Shown piece by piece: positions 63,482 through 64,000 of a DNA stretch of 64,000 nucleotides. The first letter of the stretch is position 1. Each line of letters opens with the position of its first letter. Both the position numbers and the translations under genes were made by a program. The DNA lies in assembly GCF_023100805.1 (NCBI RefSeq), contig NZ_CP095855.1, positions 1,116,001 to 1,180,000 of the forward strand. Reading direction: 5' to 3'. This DNA is from Chitinophaga filiformis. Its GTDB lineage: Bacteria; Bacteroidota; Bacteroidia; Chitinophagales; Chitinophagaceae. Below the pieces are notes generated by a model that made no database searches, was not told the DNA's origin, and saw nothing but the letters and a program-made list of their open reading frames with translations.

Positions 63482-63964
63482 ATGGATCCGCAAAATAATC
63501 AACAACAAACAGATAACGGAGAAAAGAAAACCGCCGGTTTCTTTGAGCGCTTTTCCTCCAAAGTGGCCCAGGCTACCGGATCGCAATGGGCCTTCTTTAT
63601 CGCCCTGGCAGCGATCATCGTGTGGGGCGCTACAGGCCCTGTGTTCGGCTATTCGGATACCTGGCAGCTGGTGATCAATACGGGTACAACTATCATCACT
63701 TTCCTGATGGTATTCATTATCCAGAAATCACAGAATAAAGATTCAAAATCTGTACAGCTGAAGCTGAATGAATTGATCGCGGCTAATAAGCAGGCCAGTA
63801 ACCGCCTCATTGTAGTGGAAGATCTCACAGAAGAGGAACTTGATACACTGCATAACTACTATACAAGACTGGCTGAAGAAACGAAGAAACGACTGGCCAT
63901 GAAGGAATCCCACTCTGTGGAAGAAGCCATTGAAAATACAGATGAAAAGCTGGAAGCCAGATAA
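63482..63964 (+). CDS. Low-affinity iron permease-family membrane protein
   Basis: A 160-residue protein with two membrane segments (about 35-53, WAFFIALAAIIVWGATGPV, and 62-80, LVINTGTTIITFLMVFII) and a long charged C-terminal helix. GFFERFSSKVAQATGSQWAF, GYSDTWQLVINTGTTIITFLM and QKSQNKDSKSVQLKLNELI match the small bacterial low-affinity iron permease (FET4-like) group. Actual iron transport by these short bacterial versions is not well shown. It stands alone after a terminator. Confidence 0.88.
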   Translation: MDPQNNQQQTDNGEKKTAGFFERFSSKVAQATGSQWAFFIALAAIIVWGATGPVFGYSDTWQLVINTGTTIITFLMVFIIQKSQNKDSKSVQLKLNELIAANKQASNRLIVVEDLTEEELDTLHNYYTRLAEETKKRLAMKESHSVEEAIENTDEKLEAR

Positions 63965-64000
63965 TATAAAATCAGGAAATGAATGCTATGGCATGGTATA
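63965..64000 (+). other. Window end, possible start of another gene
   Basis: An ATG at 63979 (or 63988) follows AGGA and opens an uninterrupted frame of only seven codons before the window ends. Nothing can be said about the product. Confidence 0.25.

Noticed and set aside
1-64000. tRNA, rRNA, CRISPR array, insertion sequence or prophage
   Set aside because: No cloverleaf-like sequence in the gaps, no regularly spaced repeats, and no transposase, integrase or phage protein was seen on either strand; a dedicated tRNA scan was not possible by eye.

Overview
The window reads as a chromosomal segment of a Bacteroidota bacterium, most likely Chitinophagaceae (Chitinophaga-like). The grounds are two SusC/SusD outer-membrane pairs, an ECF sigma/FecR/STN-receptor cassette, TAnnTTTG-type -7 boxes with no Shine-Dalgarno sequences, a GH92 glycosidase, many lipoproteins, and FtsX/MacB-type permeases in multi-copy operons. 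No rRNA, tRNA, CRISPR array, transposase or phage gene was seen. The genus is an inference.

Layout. 0-14.7 kb is mostly housekeeping: mutY (cut by the window edge), an HU-family protein, a TPR protein, a 31-residue COX24/bS22-like basic peptide, RNase G, an L,D-transpeptidase lipoprotein, ridA, a 3HCDH C-domain protein, tsaB, an ArsR-type regulator, a persulfide dioxygenase-rhodanese fusion, an SDR, a BON lipoprotein, a lipid A-type acyltransferase, nadB and a lysoplasmalogenase-like membrane protein. 14.7-31.0 kb is one export module: a histidine kinase and a sigma-54 activator, divergent from HlyD, three FtsX-type permeases, two ATPases, TolC and a second HlyD. The intergenic region between the two arms holds a good -24/-12 promoter match and an upstream palindrome. 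A fourth permease survives only as a fused start-and-end remnant at 27112-27251. 31-43 kb has an orphan ECF sigma factor, a lysine/alanine-rich basic protein, a GH92 enzyme, an unrecognised lipoprotein, gpsA, a first SusC/SusD pair and a DbpA-like helicase with DEFD in place of DEAD.

43-60.8 kb looks accessory and is visibly AT-richer. An ECF sigma factor and FecR anti-sigma diverge from an STN-containing SusC and its SusD. Behind these come a secreted TlpA-thioredoxin/PPP-like phosphatase fusion, a small secreted Thr/Ser-rich peptide with two cysteines that is boxed by strong hairpins, a DUF4221-like propeller lipoprotein, a CPAC thioredoxin-like lipoprotein, and a degenerate paralogue of the phosphatase domain that has lost its metal-binding motifs. 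Convergent with these is a three-gene set: a small HTH protein, an unrecognised 260-residue protein, and a Ser/Thr kinase-LanC fusion. The fusion has intact kinase residues but no zinc ligands in the LanC domain and no recognisable lyase domain. An AraC regulator follows. The 44-59 kb block is the best candidate for an undescribed system: surface import, redox, phosphatase and pseudo-phosphatase, and a RiPP-synthetase-like kinase/cyclase next to a Cys/Ser/Thr peptide. That these parts work together is inference from proximity.

60.8-64 kb has a cluster of three hairpins with no clear gene, a stand-alone receiver protein, a second sigma-54 activator and a low-affinity iron permease-family protein.
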